Notes: a model not told the origin generated them from the letters alone. 64,000 nt of DNA from Prosthecobacter debontii (GCA_945870855.1 CAMBTP010000006.1:34384-98383), one strand, 5' to 3'; shown: positions 8,531 to 17,556, numbered from the stretch's first letter. Numbers and translations: made by a program.

Positions 8531-8597
8531 GCGCCTGAACCGCGCGACCCTGCGCCAAAAACTCCGCCGTGCAGGGCTTTCCGGGGACTCATGATTT
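8531..8597 (+). repeat. Right attachment-type repeat (attR)
   Basis: Displaced copy of the regulator gene end, 64/67 identical to 3123-3189. Read in the same frame it codes for exactly the same residues to the stop codon, but it is not linked to any upstream reading frame. It also contains the inverted repeat CCCTGC/GCAGGG around 17 bases. Confidence 0.8.
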
Positions 8598-8674
8598 CCC
8601 GAGTTTTGCCATCGAGCGGTTATGGGGAATACGCAGTAAGACGACGCTGCACGTAAGATCAATGCAAGAGCTGC

Positions 8675-9826
8675 TCAGGGAATCGAGTGGTAGATTTCCT
8701 CCAGCGCCATGACGGTGTAGGCGGTGACGAGGACGGGGTTGGATTCCATCCAGCGGCCGTTGTCGTTTACCCATGAGCCGTTCTCTCGTTGGGAGGAAAG
8801 GAGTTTTCCGGCGAGGTCTTTGCGCCAATCCGCCTCGGAACCATCATCGAGTTTGAGCTTGTTGATACCGGCGGCGTTAAGGGCTTTCGCCATTACTTGA
8901 TAGTAATAGTAAAGGCCTTCGGGACCCATGTTTGGATTTTCCTCGACCGTGTAGTTTTTGCCTAGCCATGACTTCACAGCCACTACGCGAGGATCATCTG
9001 GAGAGAGCTTCGCGTAAACTAGGGAAAGCAAGCCCGCATAGGAAATGGAGCCGTATCCGCGCAGGGCGACCTTGCCATCGGCGGTGGTCTCGGTGCCGGC
9101 CTTGGAATCTCCGGGAGTGTAAACGAAGCTACCTTTGTTTTTCGGATCATCGGAGGGCCACTCTTGGTCGTTCGTTTCGGTAAGGTTCTGGCTGCGGGAA
9201 AGGAAGGTCAGCGCGGCCTGCCAATCAAGTTTCGGTTCGTCGGCGTAGTTTCCGTCCTCGATCACGGTGTCAGAAAGCGAGAGTGCCTCTAGCGAGAGGT
9301 AGGTGTTCGACATATCGGTGTGGTCGTCCTTGGAGCCGTAGCCGATGCCGCCGTCGTTCTTGTTGTCGGTCTCGCCTTTCACGCCGATGTCCCATTGATT
9401 CGCAATGAGGTGGCGGCGTGCCTTGACAATGGCGGGTTCGAACTCGGCCATGCCGGTGGACGACATGGCGGTGAGGGAGGTGGCGGTGTTGTAAACAGCG
9501 AGGCCACGGTTATAGATGCCGCCGTCCTCTTTCTGTTGTTCGAGGAGCCAGTCGAAGCCTTTTTTCATGTGATCTGGGAGCTTGCCACTCGAGAGATCGA
9601 TGTTTGGATCGCGGGAGAGGGCAGTGAGGGCGAGGGCGGTGAAAGCAGGCAGGCCGCCATCGTCCCAGAAGCCTTTTTCTTTCTGCTGCTCTGCTAGCCA
9701 GGCGTTGCCGCGGGCGATGGATTGTCCTACCTCCTGTTTGATGGAGAGGTATTCTTTACTGGTTTCCGCATGTGCTGGGAATGCGGTGGCGCAGAGGGCG
9801 AGGGTTAGGAGGTATGGCGCTTTCAT
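8675..9826 (-). CDS. Secreted alpha/alpha-toroid protein with prenyltransferase/squalene-oxidase repeats
   Basis: Of 383 residues, with a signal peptide (MKAPYLLTLALCATAFPAHA). The body consists of repeats of the terpene-cyclase/prenyltransferase toroid type, for example GNAWLAEQQKEKGFWDD, GFDWLLEQQKEDGGIYNRG and LLSSQRENGSWVNDNGRW, which carry the Q-x3-G-x-W pattern. I see no DxDD or DCTAE cyclase motif, so an enzymatic role in terpene formation is not supported; export to the periplasm also argues against it. Related secreted repeat proteins are common in Verrucomicrobia and Planctomycetes with unknown function. It is convergent with the regulator/element block and single, with 125 bp separating it from the next gene. 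Confidence 0.82.
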   Translation of the reverse strand: MKAPYLLTLALCATAFPAHAETSKEYLSIKQEVGQSIARGNAWLAEQQKEKGFWDDGGLPAFTALALTALSRDPNIDLSSGKLPDHMKKGFDWLLEQQKEDGGIYNRGLAVYNTATSLTAMSSTGMAEFEPAIVKARRHLIANQWDIGVKGETDNKNDGGIGYGSKDDHTDMSNTYLSLEALSLSDTVIEDGNYADEPKLDWQAALTFLSRSQNLTETNDQEWPSDDPKNKGSFVYTPGDSKAGTETTADGKVALRGYGSISYAGLLSLVYAKLSPDDPRVVAVKSWLGKNYTVEENPNMGPEGLYYYYQVMAKALNAAGINKLKLDDGSEADWRKDLAGKLLSSQRENGSWVNDNGRWMESNPVLVTAYTVMALEEIYHSIP

Positions 9827-9951
9827 TGGTTTCGTGGTTTAGTCTCGCTAGCTAGTTCGGTCAGTTTTTTACTTTCGACAAGGTTCCCTTATGGACAAAA
9901 ATTATCCACTAGGAAAAAATATGGACGTGTGTCGCCCGTGAAATTTGGGGA

Positions 9952-10956
9952 TCAGTCGAGAAAACCGCGCGCCTTGAAATTGTTCAGGCGGTGAGCGGTA
10001 TTCACCAAGCCGTCGATAATGACTTGGGTGTAGGAGCGGCCGTCGCAGGTATCGACACCATGGCCGGGAACGGCATCGCGCAGAGATTGGAGGGCGGGAT
10101 CGTCGTGGCGGAAGGCTTCCACGAAAACGGTTTCCAGTTTCCCGGTGTGGGCGGCGGCGGAAAGGGTCGCGCCAATCCAGCCATCGTCGGTTGTCAGGCA
10201 GCCGCGGGTGGTTTTTGCGGAGGCATGGAAAATGCCCATGTGGCCAGCGGCGGCGAGTTCCCCGATGAGGCGCACGTTTTCGGCGATGGAGAGGCCGGAA
10301 TCGCCCATGTGGGCGGAGTCGATGAGGAGTTTGAAGTAGTCGCGGCCGAGTTCCTTGTTGATCGCTTTGATGAAGCCCCAGGCGCGCTCGATGTTGGTGA
10401 AGGTCTTGAACTCGACCGGGCGGAGGAACTCGATGTGCCATGCGGTGATGGCGGAATCCAGAAGACCCGCCTCTTTCACCGCGCGGACGTGGAGTTTCAC
10501 GTTCTGCGCTATGGCGGTATCGAGATCCATATCCGCCGGGCCGTTCATCCATTCCTCGATAGAAGTGGAGGCGACGGAGACCGCGCCGTATTTGATTGCG
10601 GCTTTGAGCGAGGGAAGGAGTTGGGAAATGACTGTGTCCTCGTCAGCGGGATTCATCGGGTTTGCGCCTCCGACCATCATGATGAGGTGGATCTCCAGAC
10701 CCAGTGCCTTGAGCCCGTCCATCATTTCCGCGATGTCTGCCTCGCCGGTGCCGGGGAAAAGCGAGATCTGCACGCAGTTCGGGCGAACTGGCGATTGGGC
10801 GCAGATCCGATCCATTTCCGCGACGATGACGATGCGGCCGTCGGCTTCGCGCGGGAAATGGCCGTTTGCATCAGGCACCAAGCCGTCGATGAAACCGATG
10901 TGTGTTGGTACGATACCGAGTGCGATTTGGGGTTTGAGCGAGAATGTTTCGGGCAT
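9952..10956 (-). CDS. Xylose-isomerase-like TIM-barrel protein (sugar phosphate isomerase/epimerase superfamily)
   Basis: Of 334 residues, soluble. The pattern of strands ending in charged residues fits the AP-endonuclease-2/xylose-isomerase TIM barrel: IALGIVPTHIGFIDG, AAIKYGAVSVASTSIEEW, ITAWHIEFLRP, FKLLIDSAHMGDSGLS, MGIFHASAKTTRG and LETVFVEAFRHDD. Candidate metal ligands are the Glu of WHIEFLRP, the Asp/His of IDSAHMGD, the His of FHAS and the Glu of VEAF. The natural substrate is unknown. A short degraded copy of its STSIEEW region lies at 17632-17673. It is transcribed alone, with a structured repeat just upstream at 11031-11114. Confidence 0.75.
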   Translation of the reverse strand: MPETFSLKPQIALGIVPTHIGFIDGLVPDANGHFPREADGRIVIVAEMDRICAQSPVRPNCVQISLFPGTGEADIAEMMDGLKALGLEIHLIMMVGGANPMNPADEDTVISQLLPSLKAAIKYGAVSVASTSIEEWMNGPADMDLDTAIAQNVKLHVRAVKEAGLLDSAITAWHIEFLRPVEFKTFTNIERAWGFIKAINKELGRDYFKLLIDSAHMGDSGLSIAENVRLIGELAAAGHMGIFHASAKTTRGCLTTDDGWIGATLSAAAHTGKLETVFVEAFRHDDPALQSLRDAVPGHGVDTCDGRSYTQVIIDGLVNTAHRLNNFKARGFLD

Positions 10957-11030
10957 GGCGGGAGTTTGTGGAGGATGGTGGGCGAGTCAAGGATACGAAA
11001 AACGGCGGGCTGTAGATTCGTTGTTTTGCC

Positions 11031-11114
11031 TTGGAGTGCGGAGACAAGTCTCCGCTTTTCTTCGGCGCGACATGTCGCGCCAAAGAAAAGCTCGGACATG
11101 TCCGAGCACTCCAA
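11031..11114. repeat. Nested palindrome: three hairpins inside an outer stem (clover-like)
   Basis: Outer arms TTGGAGTGC (11031-11039) and GCACTCCAA (11106-11114) are perfectly complementary. Between them are GCGGAGAC-AA-GTCTCCGC (11038-11055), the 18-base palindrome GGCGCGACATGTCGCGCC (11064-11081) inside CTTTTCTT/AAGAAAAG-like arms, and the 16-base palindrome CTCGGACATGTCCGAG (11091-11106). It sits between the RND permease stop and the isomerase start. It could end RND transcription, but its elaborate form suggests an interspersed REP-like element. Confidence 0.85.
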
Positions 11115-11119
11115 ATCGA

Positions 11120-14100
11120 TCACGTCTGCGCGGCATTGTCCTTTTTTGTGGTCGTTTTACGATCCGCAAAGCGTTGGACGAAGACATAGCACACCGGAAT
11201 GAGGAACAGACCGATGAGAGTGGAAATGCTCATACCGAAGACCACGCCGGTGCCCATGGTGCTGCGGGAGGCGGCACCGGATCCTGTGGCGAGCATGAGG
11301 GGGACGCAGCCGAGGATGAAGGCAAAGGAGGTCATCAGGATGGGGCGCAAGCGGAGTTTCGCGCCGATGAGTGCGGCCTCAAGGGTGGGCATGCCTTCAT
11401 CCCTTTTCATCTTCGCGAACTCGATGATCAGGATGGCATTTTTAGCTGCTAGGCCGATGAGCATGACCAGACCAACCTGCGCATACACGTTCATTTCAAA
11501 ATTCCTAAGCAGGAGACCCAGCATCGTCCCAAGAATCACGGTGGGGACGGACAGCAGCACGGCAAACGGCAGAGTCCAGCTTTCGTATTGGGCAGCAAGA
11601 AGCAGGAATACAAAAACGATGGCCATGCCGAAGATGATACCTGCCTGCCCCTCGGATTTCTTCTCTTGAAGAGTTAGGCCCGACCATTCGTAGCCAACAT
11701 TGGAAGGCATTTTGGCCATGATTTCCTCCATTGCCTTGATCGCTTGGGCAGAGCTGTAGCCCGGAGCGGGTGAGCCCATCATCTCTGCGGAGAGGAAAAG
11801 GTTAAAGCGCGTGACAAAGTTAGGCCCTGACATTTTCGAGACATTTACGAGGGTATTCAGTGGAACCATGCCGCCTTCGTTATTGCGCACATAGAACTTT
11901 CCGACGTCGTCCGGTGAGTTGGTGAATTGAGGCTCGGCCTGGAGGAAGACCTTGTAAACCCGACCGAATTTCACGAAGTCGTTCACGTAAAGCCCGCTCA
12001 AGTAGGCTTGCAAGGTCTGGAAAACACTGTCCACCGGAACCCCGAGCGTGCGGGCTTTTTCGCGATCGAGCTCCACTTTTACCTGAGGGGTGGATGGCTG
12101 GAAAGTCGTGGTCATACGCCCGATCTCTGGGCGTTTGGAGGCTGCGGCGATCACTTGGTTCACATAGGTGGAGAGCTGCTCGACACTGCCGCCGGATTTA
12201 TCCTGCAACTGCATGGTGAAACCCGACACGCTGCCATACCCCGGAAGGGCAGGCGGACCGAAGGCAAATACCCGTGCGCCGGGAATGGCGTAGAATTTCT
12301 TGTTCCATTCCGCGACAAGCGCCTTGGCATGGAGTTTCGGATCCTTGCGCTCATCCCAGTCATCTAGACCCACAAACATCATCGCCGAGTTGGAGAAAGT
12401 CTGCGAGTTGAGGATGTTCATCCCGGAGATGGCAAGAGCGGAGCGCACGCCCTTGGTGTTGCCCACGATGTGCTCCACCTGTTTCAAGATCGCATCTGAA
12501 CGCTGCAATGAAGCGCCCTGAGGAAGCTCGACCGCGACGAAAAGGTATCCTTTGTCTTCATCGGGAATAAACCCGCCTGGCACGAATTTTCCTAGGAGGA
12601 AAATACCGCCACAGACGACCACCAGTAACAACATCGAGCGCGCCGCCTTTCGCGTGAGGCCGCCAACGACCTTTCCATATCCTTGAGTAATCCAATCGAA
12701 GAACTGATTGAATTTCCCGAAGAACCAAGCGATCGGGCCACGACCCGGCTTCGGAGCGCGTAGCAGCATGGCGGACAAAGCGGGACTGAGTGTGAGCGCA
12801 TTGATTGCGGAGAAAATTACCGAAATGGCGATGGTCAGAGCGAACTGCTGGTAAAGCGCGCCGGTGACCCCACCCATGAAAGCGACCGGGACGAAGACTG
12901 CACAAAGAATCAGCGCGATGGCCACCACCGGCCCGGACACCTCTTTCATCGCCTGCCGTGTGGCATCTATGGGAGATTTGCCGTGCTCGATGTGATGCTG
13001 CACTGCCTCCACCACCACGATGGCATCATCCACCACAATGCCGATGGCGAGCACCAAGCCGAACATGGTGAGCGTATTCACGCTGAAACCCAGCATTGGG
13101 AATATGATGAAAACACCTAACAAGGAAACCGGCACCGTGAGCATCGGAATGATGGTGGCACGGAAGCTTTGGAGGAAGATGTAAACGACCACCAACACCA
13201 GAATGATGGCTTCAAACAGCGTATGCACGATGGCCTCCATCGACGCCTTGATCGGTAATGTGGAATCGAGCGTGATGCTGTATTCCATATCCGGGGGGAA
13301 ACGGGATGAAGACTCATCGAGGATGGCCTTGACCTTGTCTGCCGTCTGAATCGCATTCGCGCCCGGTGCCAGATAGACTCCGAGCGCGCCGGCCGGAGCC
13401 TTGTCGAGACGCGCGCGCAGTGCATAAGTCTGGGCGCCCAGATCGACACGTCCCACATCCTTGATTTTTACCTGTTGGCCGTTGGCACTACTTCGGACAA
13501 TGATTTCCTCAAACTCCTTTGGCTCACGCAGGAGACCCTGAGCGCGGATGCTGAATTGGCTTTCCTGCCCCGGTGGCGCGGGTTCCGCACCGATGCTGCC
13601 AGCGGGTGCTTGCGCGTTCTGCTCCTTGATCGCACTGGCCACATCCTGCGGCGTCACTCCCAGCGATGCGAGTTTCTCAGGATCTAACCAAACGCGCATG
13701 GAATAATCCTGTGCGGTGAAATTCTTCACATCACCGACGCCCGGAACCCGCTTGATTTGATCCACCAGATTGATGTCCGCATAGTTTCCTAAAAACACTC
13801 CGTCGTAGGTGCTCTTGGGTGATGACAATCCGATCGCCAGCAAAATATCGGGTGACGAGCGATTTACCACCACGCCCTCACGCTTCACTGCATCCGGCAG
13901 TTGCGCCTGTGCCTGGCCCACGCGGTTTTGCGCGTTCACCTGCATGATATCCACATCCGTGCCTACATCGAAGGTGATGTTGAGCGTCATCTTGCCATCG
14001 TTACTATTGATCGACTGCATGTAGAGCAGCTTGTCCACGCCGTTGACCTTGGACTCAATCGGTGTCGCCACGGACTCCATCACTGCTTCTGCCGCAGCAC

Positions 14101-14251
14101 CGCGGTAAGTCGTAGTGGCCTGGATGAGGGTCGGGCTGACGTTCGGGTATTCCGAAATCGGCAACCGCGAAAGTGAGATGAGCCCGACGATGCAGGTCAG
14201 GATTGAGATGACCATCGCCACGATAGGCCGACGGATAAAAAATTCGGCCAT
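11120..14251 (-). CDS. RND multidrug efflux permease (HAE1/AcrB-like)
   Basis: Of 1043 residues, the standard size. The inner-membrane proton/drug antiporter has 12 transmembrane segments with two large periplasmic loops. It starts MAEFFIRRPIVAMVISIL and contains the TM4 proton-relay motif GLVLAIGIVVDDAIVVVE with paired Asp residues, the TM10-11 GLAAKNAILIIEFAK signature, and AKMPSNVGYEWSGLTLQEK in the second porter loop. The gene follows the membrane-fusion protein at 14258-15490 with 6 bp between them, forming one operon. The divergent outer-membrane channel at 15695 completes a tripartite pump. No local regulator (TetR/MarR) is present. Substrates are unknown; HAE1 pumps normally expel hydrophobic or amphiphilic drugs. 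Confidence 0.96.
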   Translation of the reverse strand: MAEFFIRRPIVAMVISILTCIVGLISLSRLPISEYPNVSPTLIQATTTYRGAAAEAVMESVATPIESKVNGVDKLLYMQSINSNDGKMTLNITFDVGTDVDIMQVNAQNRVGQAQAQLPDAVKREGVVVNRSSPDILLAIGLSSPKSTYDGVFLGNYADINLVDQIKRVPGVGDVKNFTAQDYSMRVWLDPEKLASLGVTPQDVASAIKEQNAQAPAGSIGAEPAPPGQESQFSIRAQGLLREPKEFEEIIVRSSANGQQVKIKDVGRVDLGAQTYALRARLDKAPAGALGVYLAPGANAIQTADKVKAILDESSSRFPPDMEYSITLDSTLPIKASMEAIVHTLFEAIILVLVVVYIFLQSFRATIIPMLTVPVSLLGVFIIFPMLGFSVNTLTMFGLVLAIGIVVDDAIVVVEAVQHHIEHGKSPIDATRQAMKEVSGPVVAIALILCAVFVPVAFMGGVTGALYQQFALTIAISVIFSAINALTLSPALSAMLLRAPKPGRGPIAWFFGKFNQFFDWITQGYGKVVGGLTRKAARSMLLLVVVCGGIFLLGKFVPGGFIPDEDKGYLFVAVELPQGASLQRSDAILKQVEHIVGNTKGVRSALAISGMNILNSQTFSNSAMMFVGLDDWDERKDPKLHAKALVAEWNKKFYAIPGARVFAFGPPALPGYGSVSGFTMQLQDKSGGSVEQLSTYVNQVIAAASKRPEIGRMTTTFQPSTPQVKVELDREKARTLGVPVDSVFQTLQAYLSGLYVNDFVKFGRVYKVFLQAEPQFTNSPDDVGKFYVRNNEGGMVPLNTLVNVSKMSGPNFVTRFNLFLSAEMMGSPAPGYSSAQAIKAMEEIMAKMPSNVGYEWSGLTLQEKKSEGQAGIIFGMAIVFVFLLLAAQYESWTLPFAVLLSVPTVILGTMLGLLLRNFEMNVYAQVGLVMLIGLAAKNAILIIEFAKMKRDEGMPTLEAALIGAKLRLRPILMTSFAFILGCVPLMLATGSGAASRSTMGTGVVFGMSISTLIGLFLIPVCYVFVQRFADRKTTTKKDNAAQT

Positions 14252-14257
14252 GATCGT

Positions 14258-15490
14258 TTAATGTCTCCCGGGTTGGATTTGTTTTTCTGCCTTCGCTTTC
14301 ATCGCCGCGAATTCAGCAGCGGTGAGGGCGGTGACAGGCTCACCCTCGCGGGCTTTCTGAATCCCCTCGAGGATGATGCATTCGCCGGGTGTGAGGCCAT
14401 CGGAAACCACAAAGTCCGAGCCGACCTGTTCCGCCACGGTGATAGGCCGTTGGTGGGTGAGTTTTTCTTTCGAGACGATCCAGACAAAAGTTTTTCCTTG
14501 GAGTTCGAGCACCGCGCGCTGGGGGATTACCACGCAGTTCTTCCGTGTTCCAAGATCCACCCTGGCGCGGGCAAACATGCCTGGACGGAGAATTTTTTCA
14601 CGGTTTGGAAATTCCGCCCTCACCCGAAGCGTGCCGGTCTTCACGTCCACGGCGCGATCGATGAAAACGAAACGCCCTTGATCCGCGTGCTCCTTGCCAT
14701 CCGAGAGGATCAGATGCACGGGCAGCGACGCCACGTCCTTTCCGATCAAGCGGCTGCGTTGTTCCGCCTTGATGTATTCCACCTCGCTGACGTTACAATA
14801 GAACCAGATGGGATCGAGCTTTGACATCGTGGCCAACAAGGTAGGCTGCCCTTTGCCAACGAGTTCGCCGATGGATACTTGTTTAGCGCCGATGAGACCC
14901 GTGATGGGCGCCTTCACTTCGCAATAACCCAGATCCAGCTGGGCGGATTCCACACGTGCTTTGGCAGATTCTATATTGGCCAAGCCGACTTCGACGGACG
15001 CCTCCGCATTATCAAGATCTTGTTTTGGGATGGCGCGTTTGGCGTAGAGATCCGTGTAGCGATCGACGTCCTTTTGGTATTTGTTGAGTGCCGCGGTTGC
15101 TTCCGCGAGCGATCCATTCGCCGCCGCGAGCCTCTCGATGAAAGGCTTACGATCCAATTCGAAAAGCACGTCACCTTGCTTGACCTCCACCCCTTCTATA
15201 AAAAGCATTTTTTCAACAAACGCTTCGACTCGCGCGCGGACTTCCACATTTTGGGGCGAATCCAACTGGCCGATAAGCGTGGTGTGAAGAGGAATATCTT
15301 TGGTAGTGATCTCCATCACCTGCACGACCGGTGGCGGTATTACAAGGGGCTCGGATTTCTTGCAAGAAACGAGGCTGAAAAGCAGTGCCAAGGTGCCAAG
15401 GAATGGATTATATCCAGCCCGCTCACGGATATACGACAAAGGTAGTAGGTAAGTCTTCAAAGCGATAATGGATAACGTAGCAGACAACAC
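14258..15490 (-). CDS. RND periplasmic adaptor (membrane fusion protein, AcrA-like)
   Basis: Of up to 410 residues. A lipobox LFSLVSC, about 43 residues from the chosen start, marks it as an inner-membrane-anchored lipoprotein. The mature part shows the order of an AcrA-type protein: lipoyl half (VEVRARVEAFVEKML...GVEVKQGDVLFELD), alpha-helical hairpin, second lipoyl half (LGYCEVKAPITGLIG), then beta-barrel (VRAEFPNREKILRPGMFARA) and membrane-proximal domains. The start is uncertain because the signal sequence would be unusually late from 15490; a downstream non-ATG start is possible. It links the permease at 11120-14251 to the channel encoded divergently at 15695. Confidence 0.93.
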   Translation of the reverse strand: MLSATLSIIALKTYLLPLSYIRERAGYNPFLGTLALLFSLVSCKKSEPLVIPPPVVQVMEITTKDIPLHTTLIGQLDSPQNVEVRARVEAFVEKMLFIEGVEVKQGDVLFELDRKPFIERLAAANGSLAEATAALNKYQKDVDRYTDLYAKRAIPKQDLDNAEASVEVGLANIESAKARVESAQLDLGYCEVKAPITGLIGAKQVSIGELVGKGQPTLLATMSKLDPIWFYCNVSEVEYIKAEQRSRLIGKDVASLPVHLILSDGKEHADQGRFVFIDRAVDVKTGTLRVRAEFPNREKILRPGMFARARVDLGTRKNCVVIPQRAVLELQGKTFVWIVSKEKLTHQRPITVAEQVGSDFVVSDGLTPGECIILEGIQKAREGEPVTALTAAEFAAMKAKAEKQIQPGRH

Positions 15491-15694
15491 TCTTTAAAAA
15501 ACCATTACTGGTCTGTCAATCCGCACAATATCATCAAACTCAAAATTCCAAGGCAGGTTGTGTTGGTTTGCTGTGCACATCAGAAAAAACGTTCTCGCGC
15601 CAGCCAGGGTATTTTTGATAATTTACATTAGTGCGCGGCAGGTTTCACTTCCTCGCGCGGTCTACTTATTCTATTTCTACCCCCACTTCATTCC
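15491..15694. promoter_or_regulatory. Divergent promoter region of the RND efflux system
   Basis: This 204-bp AT-rich gap separates the adaptor/permease operon from the channel gene and must carry both promoters. No clear operator palindrome was recognised. Confidence 0.5.
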
Positions 15695-17080
15695 ATGCGT
15701 CAGCTTCACATACTTCCCGGTTTCATCCTGCTGAGTTCCTGTGTGCTAGGACCACAGCTGGGCGCTCCGGACACTCCAATTCCTTCATCGATCCGTGGGG
15801 ATTCAGCGCCGCATGGTCAATCATTTGGCGACAACTCATGGCGCAAGGTATTTACGGATGCCACCCTGCGCTCGCTGATCGAGCGCGCGATTGCTAAGAA
15901 TTCAGATCTCACGGCGGCAACCTATCGGATCGAGATCGCGCGCGCCCAAGCCAATGCCGCCCGCGCCGATTGGTTTCCCTCCGTAAATGGCAGCACCGGA
16001 GGCTCTGCGAACTACGCATCGCCGAATGCGGGACAAGCCGTGCCGGGCGGGGATCGAAGCTCCGAGTCATATGATTTGACTGCCTTACTCAGCTGGGAAA
16101 TCGACCTGTGGGGAGGCATCCGCCGCAGCAACGAAGCCGCTCGCGCCAATCTGCTCGCGGCGGAATATCAGCGCGATGCCGTTCAAACTAGTCTCGTCGC
16201 CGCCGTAGCCTCATCATACATCGAGTTGAAAAACCTCGATGAGCGGTTGGCTATTTCAAAGCGCACGGCTGAGAGCCGCAAAGCTTCACTTAAGTTGGTG
16301 ATAGCTCGCCGCGACGGAGGGGTGAGCTCGGATCTGGAGGTTGGGCAGGCCGAGGCATTGCTGGGACAGGCGCGTGTCGCCATCCCTGTGACGGAGCAGG
16401 CCATCGCCGCCAAGGAAAATGAAATCCGCGCCTTGCTCGGCGAGTATCCTGGAAGCGTGGTGCGTGGGGGCAGTCTCTCCAAGTTGGACGATTCCCTTTT
16501 GATCAAAGGCGGCCTGCCCTCCAGCCTCTTGCAAAGGCGGCCGGATCTTGCCGCTGCGGATCAAGCTTACCGCTCCGCCGTGGCGCAGATCGGTGTTGCG
16601 GAAGCACTGCGTCTCCCCTCGCTTTCCCTCACGGGAAGTGGCGGGATGCTCAGCCAGGATCTTGATAATCTGTTAAAGGGGAAATCCGGTGCCTACTCCA
16701 TCGGCCCGCGCCTCGCTGGCCCGATTTTCGATGCGGGACGCGGCAAGGCCCGAACCGATGCTGCAAAGGCGCAGGCTGGCGAGGCTCTCGCTCATTTCGA
16801 GAGCGCTGCGAAACAGGCATTTCGTGAATCGGCGGATTCGATCAACAACCACATGAAAACGGGACAAATCGCCATGGAGCTGAGCAGTCTTGTCGAATCA
16901 AACCGCAAGGTGGCGACTTTAGCAAATAACCGCTTTCAAGGCGGGGCGTCCAGCTACCTTGAAGTGCTTGACGCCGAGCGCAGCCTCTTCAACTCCGAAC
17001 TCGAACTCACTGATGCCCGCCGCGACCGGCTTCTGTCTGTTATCCTAGCGTATCGTGCTCTGGGTGGTGGCTGGAAGTAG
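15695..17080 (+). CDS. Outer-membrane efflux lipoprotein (NodT/TolC-like channel)
   Basis: Of 461 residues. The N-terminus MRQLHILPGFILLSSC is a lipoprotein signal with Cys at about 16. Two repeated outer-membrane efflux domains follow, recognised by LIERAIAKNSDLTAATYRIE, SWEIDLWGGIRRSNEAARAN, SLLQRRPDLAAADQAYRSA and GPIFDAGRGKARTDAAKAQA, ending in NRFQGGASSYLEVLDAERS. This trimeric channel spans the outer membrane and periplasm and docks on the AcrA/AcrB-like proteins encoded divergently. It is unusual only in being on the opposite strand from its partners, so expression of channel and pump may be tuned separately. Confidence 0.95.
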   Translation: MRQLHILPGFILLSSCVLGPQLGAPDTPIPSSIRGDSAPHGQSFGDNSWRKVFTDATLRSLIERAIAKNSDLTAATYRIEIARAQANAARADWFPSVNGSTGGSANYASPNAGQAVPGGDRSSESYDLTALLSWEIDLWGGIRRSNEAARANLLAAEYQRDAVQTSLVAAVASSYIELKNLDERLAISKRTAESRKASLKLVIARRDGGVSSDLEVGQAEALLGQARVAIPVTEQAIAAKENEIRALLGEYPGSVVRGGSLSKLDDSLLIKGGLPSSLLQRRPDLAAADQAYRSAVAQIGVAEALRLPSLSLTGSGGMLSQDLDNLLKGKSGAYSIGPRLAGPIFDAGRGKARTDAAKAQAGEALAHFESAAKQAFRESADSINNHMKTGQIAMELSSLVESNRKVATLANNRFQGGASSYLEVLDAERSLFNSELELTDARRDRLLSVILAYRALGGGWK

Positions 17081-17159
17081 GTTTTGGAATGGGCGGCAGC
17101 AGCGTCTATTCAGATTTCGACCGCTTGATGCCACGCTGATGATATGGTTAATTCCATGT

Positions 17160-17402
17160 ATGAAAACCATTACAGTTAATGTATCCGAGCCGGTTTATGA
17201 AGAATTCAGGCAGTATGCGCGGAAAACGGAGCGGAAAGCATCTGAATTGATCCGGGAAGCTATGGAGGTTTATCGCCAGCAGCACATGGGACGGCGAACT
17301 TCGTTAAGGGACCGACGTCCGATCAGTGTGGGCGGGGCGATTCAAGCCATTACAGCGGAAGACGATATCCTGGGAGGCATGCTCAATGACGCACGGGATT
17401 GA
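17160..17402 (+). CDS. Ribbon-helix-helix antitoxin (VapB-like), intact
   Basis: Of 80 residues, starting MKTITVNVSEPVYEEFRQYA, a typical RHH strand and helix, then ASELIREAMEVYRQ and a C-terminal toxin-binding tail (RTSLRDRRPISVGGAI...DDDILGGML-like). It overlaps the start of the next frame, a PIN toxin that has lost its middle (17386-17556). RHH antitoxins bind their own promoter as dimers and neutralise the PIN RNase. With the partner broken, this copy might act as a solitary regulator or an anti-addiction module, but this is inference. Confidence 0.8.
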   Translation: MKTITVNVSEPVYEEFRQYARKTERKASELIREAMEVYRQQHMGRRTSLRDRRPISVGGAIQAITAEDDILGGMLNDARD

Positions 17403-17556
17403 CACCGATTTTACCCTCCATCAATTGGGCAGGAAGCGGCTGCTGGATACAATGTTGGCGGCGAGCTTCCGAAGTGCAGGAGTGAAACGGATCGTAACCA
17501 ACAACGAACGTGATTTCATGGTGCTGGGTGGATTCGAGATCGTGAATTTCCGGTAA
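17386..17556 (+). pseudogene. PIN-domain (VapC-like) toxin with an internal deletion
   Basis: The frame of 56 codons joins the normal N-terminus of a VapC (MTHGIDTDF, with the first catalytic Asp) directly to its normal C-terminus (LGRKRLLDTMLAASFRSAG then TNNERDFMVLGGFEI). Full-length relatives have about 135-145 residues, so roughly 80 residues with the central acidic residue are gone while the frame is kept. It overlaps the antitoxin by 17 bases, as in intact operons. A functional RNase is very unlikely. Confidence 0.8.

Larger units (their letters stand above)
3123..8597. mobile_element. Small integrative element inserted in the 3' end of the response regulator gene
   Basis: A tyrosine integrase gene begins about 60 bp inside one copy of a 67-bp direct repeat, and the matching copy (64/67 identical) lies 5408 bp further on. 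The repeat codes for the last 22 codons of the preceding regulator. This is the arrangement left when an element recombines with a gene end and restores it. Inside are the integrase, one TonB receptor with its own flanking repeats and a RAYT transposase; there is no conjugation or replication gene. The boundaries and the mechanism are inferred from the repeats and the integrase position; an empty site in a relative would prove it. Confidence 0.72.

Noticed and set aside
9991..11452. Two long plus-strand frames across the isomerase and the RND permease end
   Set aside because: Both are antisense to well-supported genes, and one runs straight through the nested palindrome.
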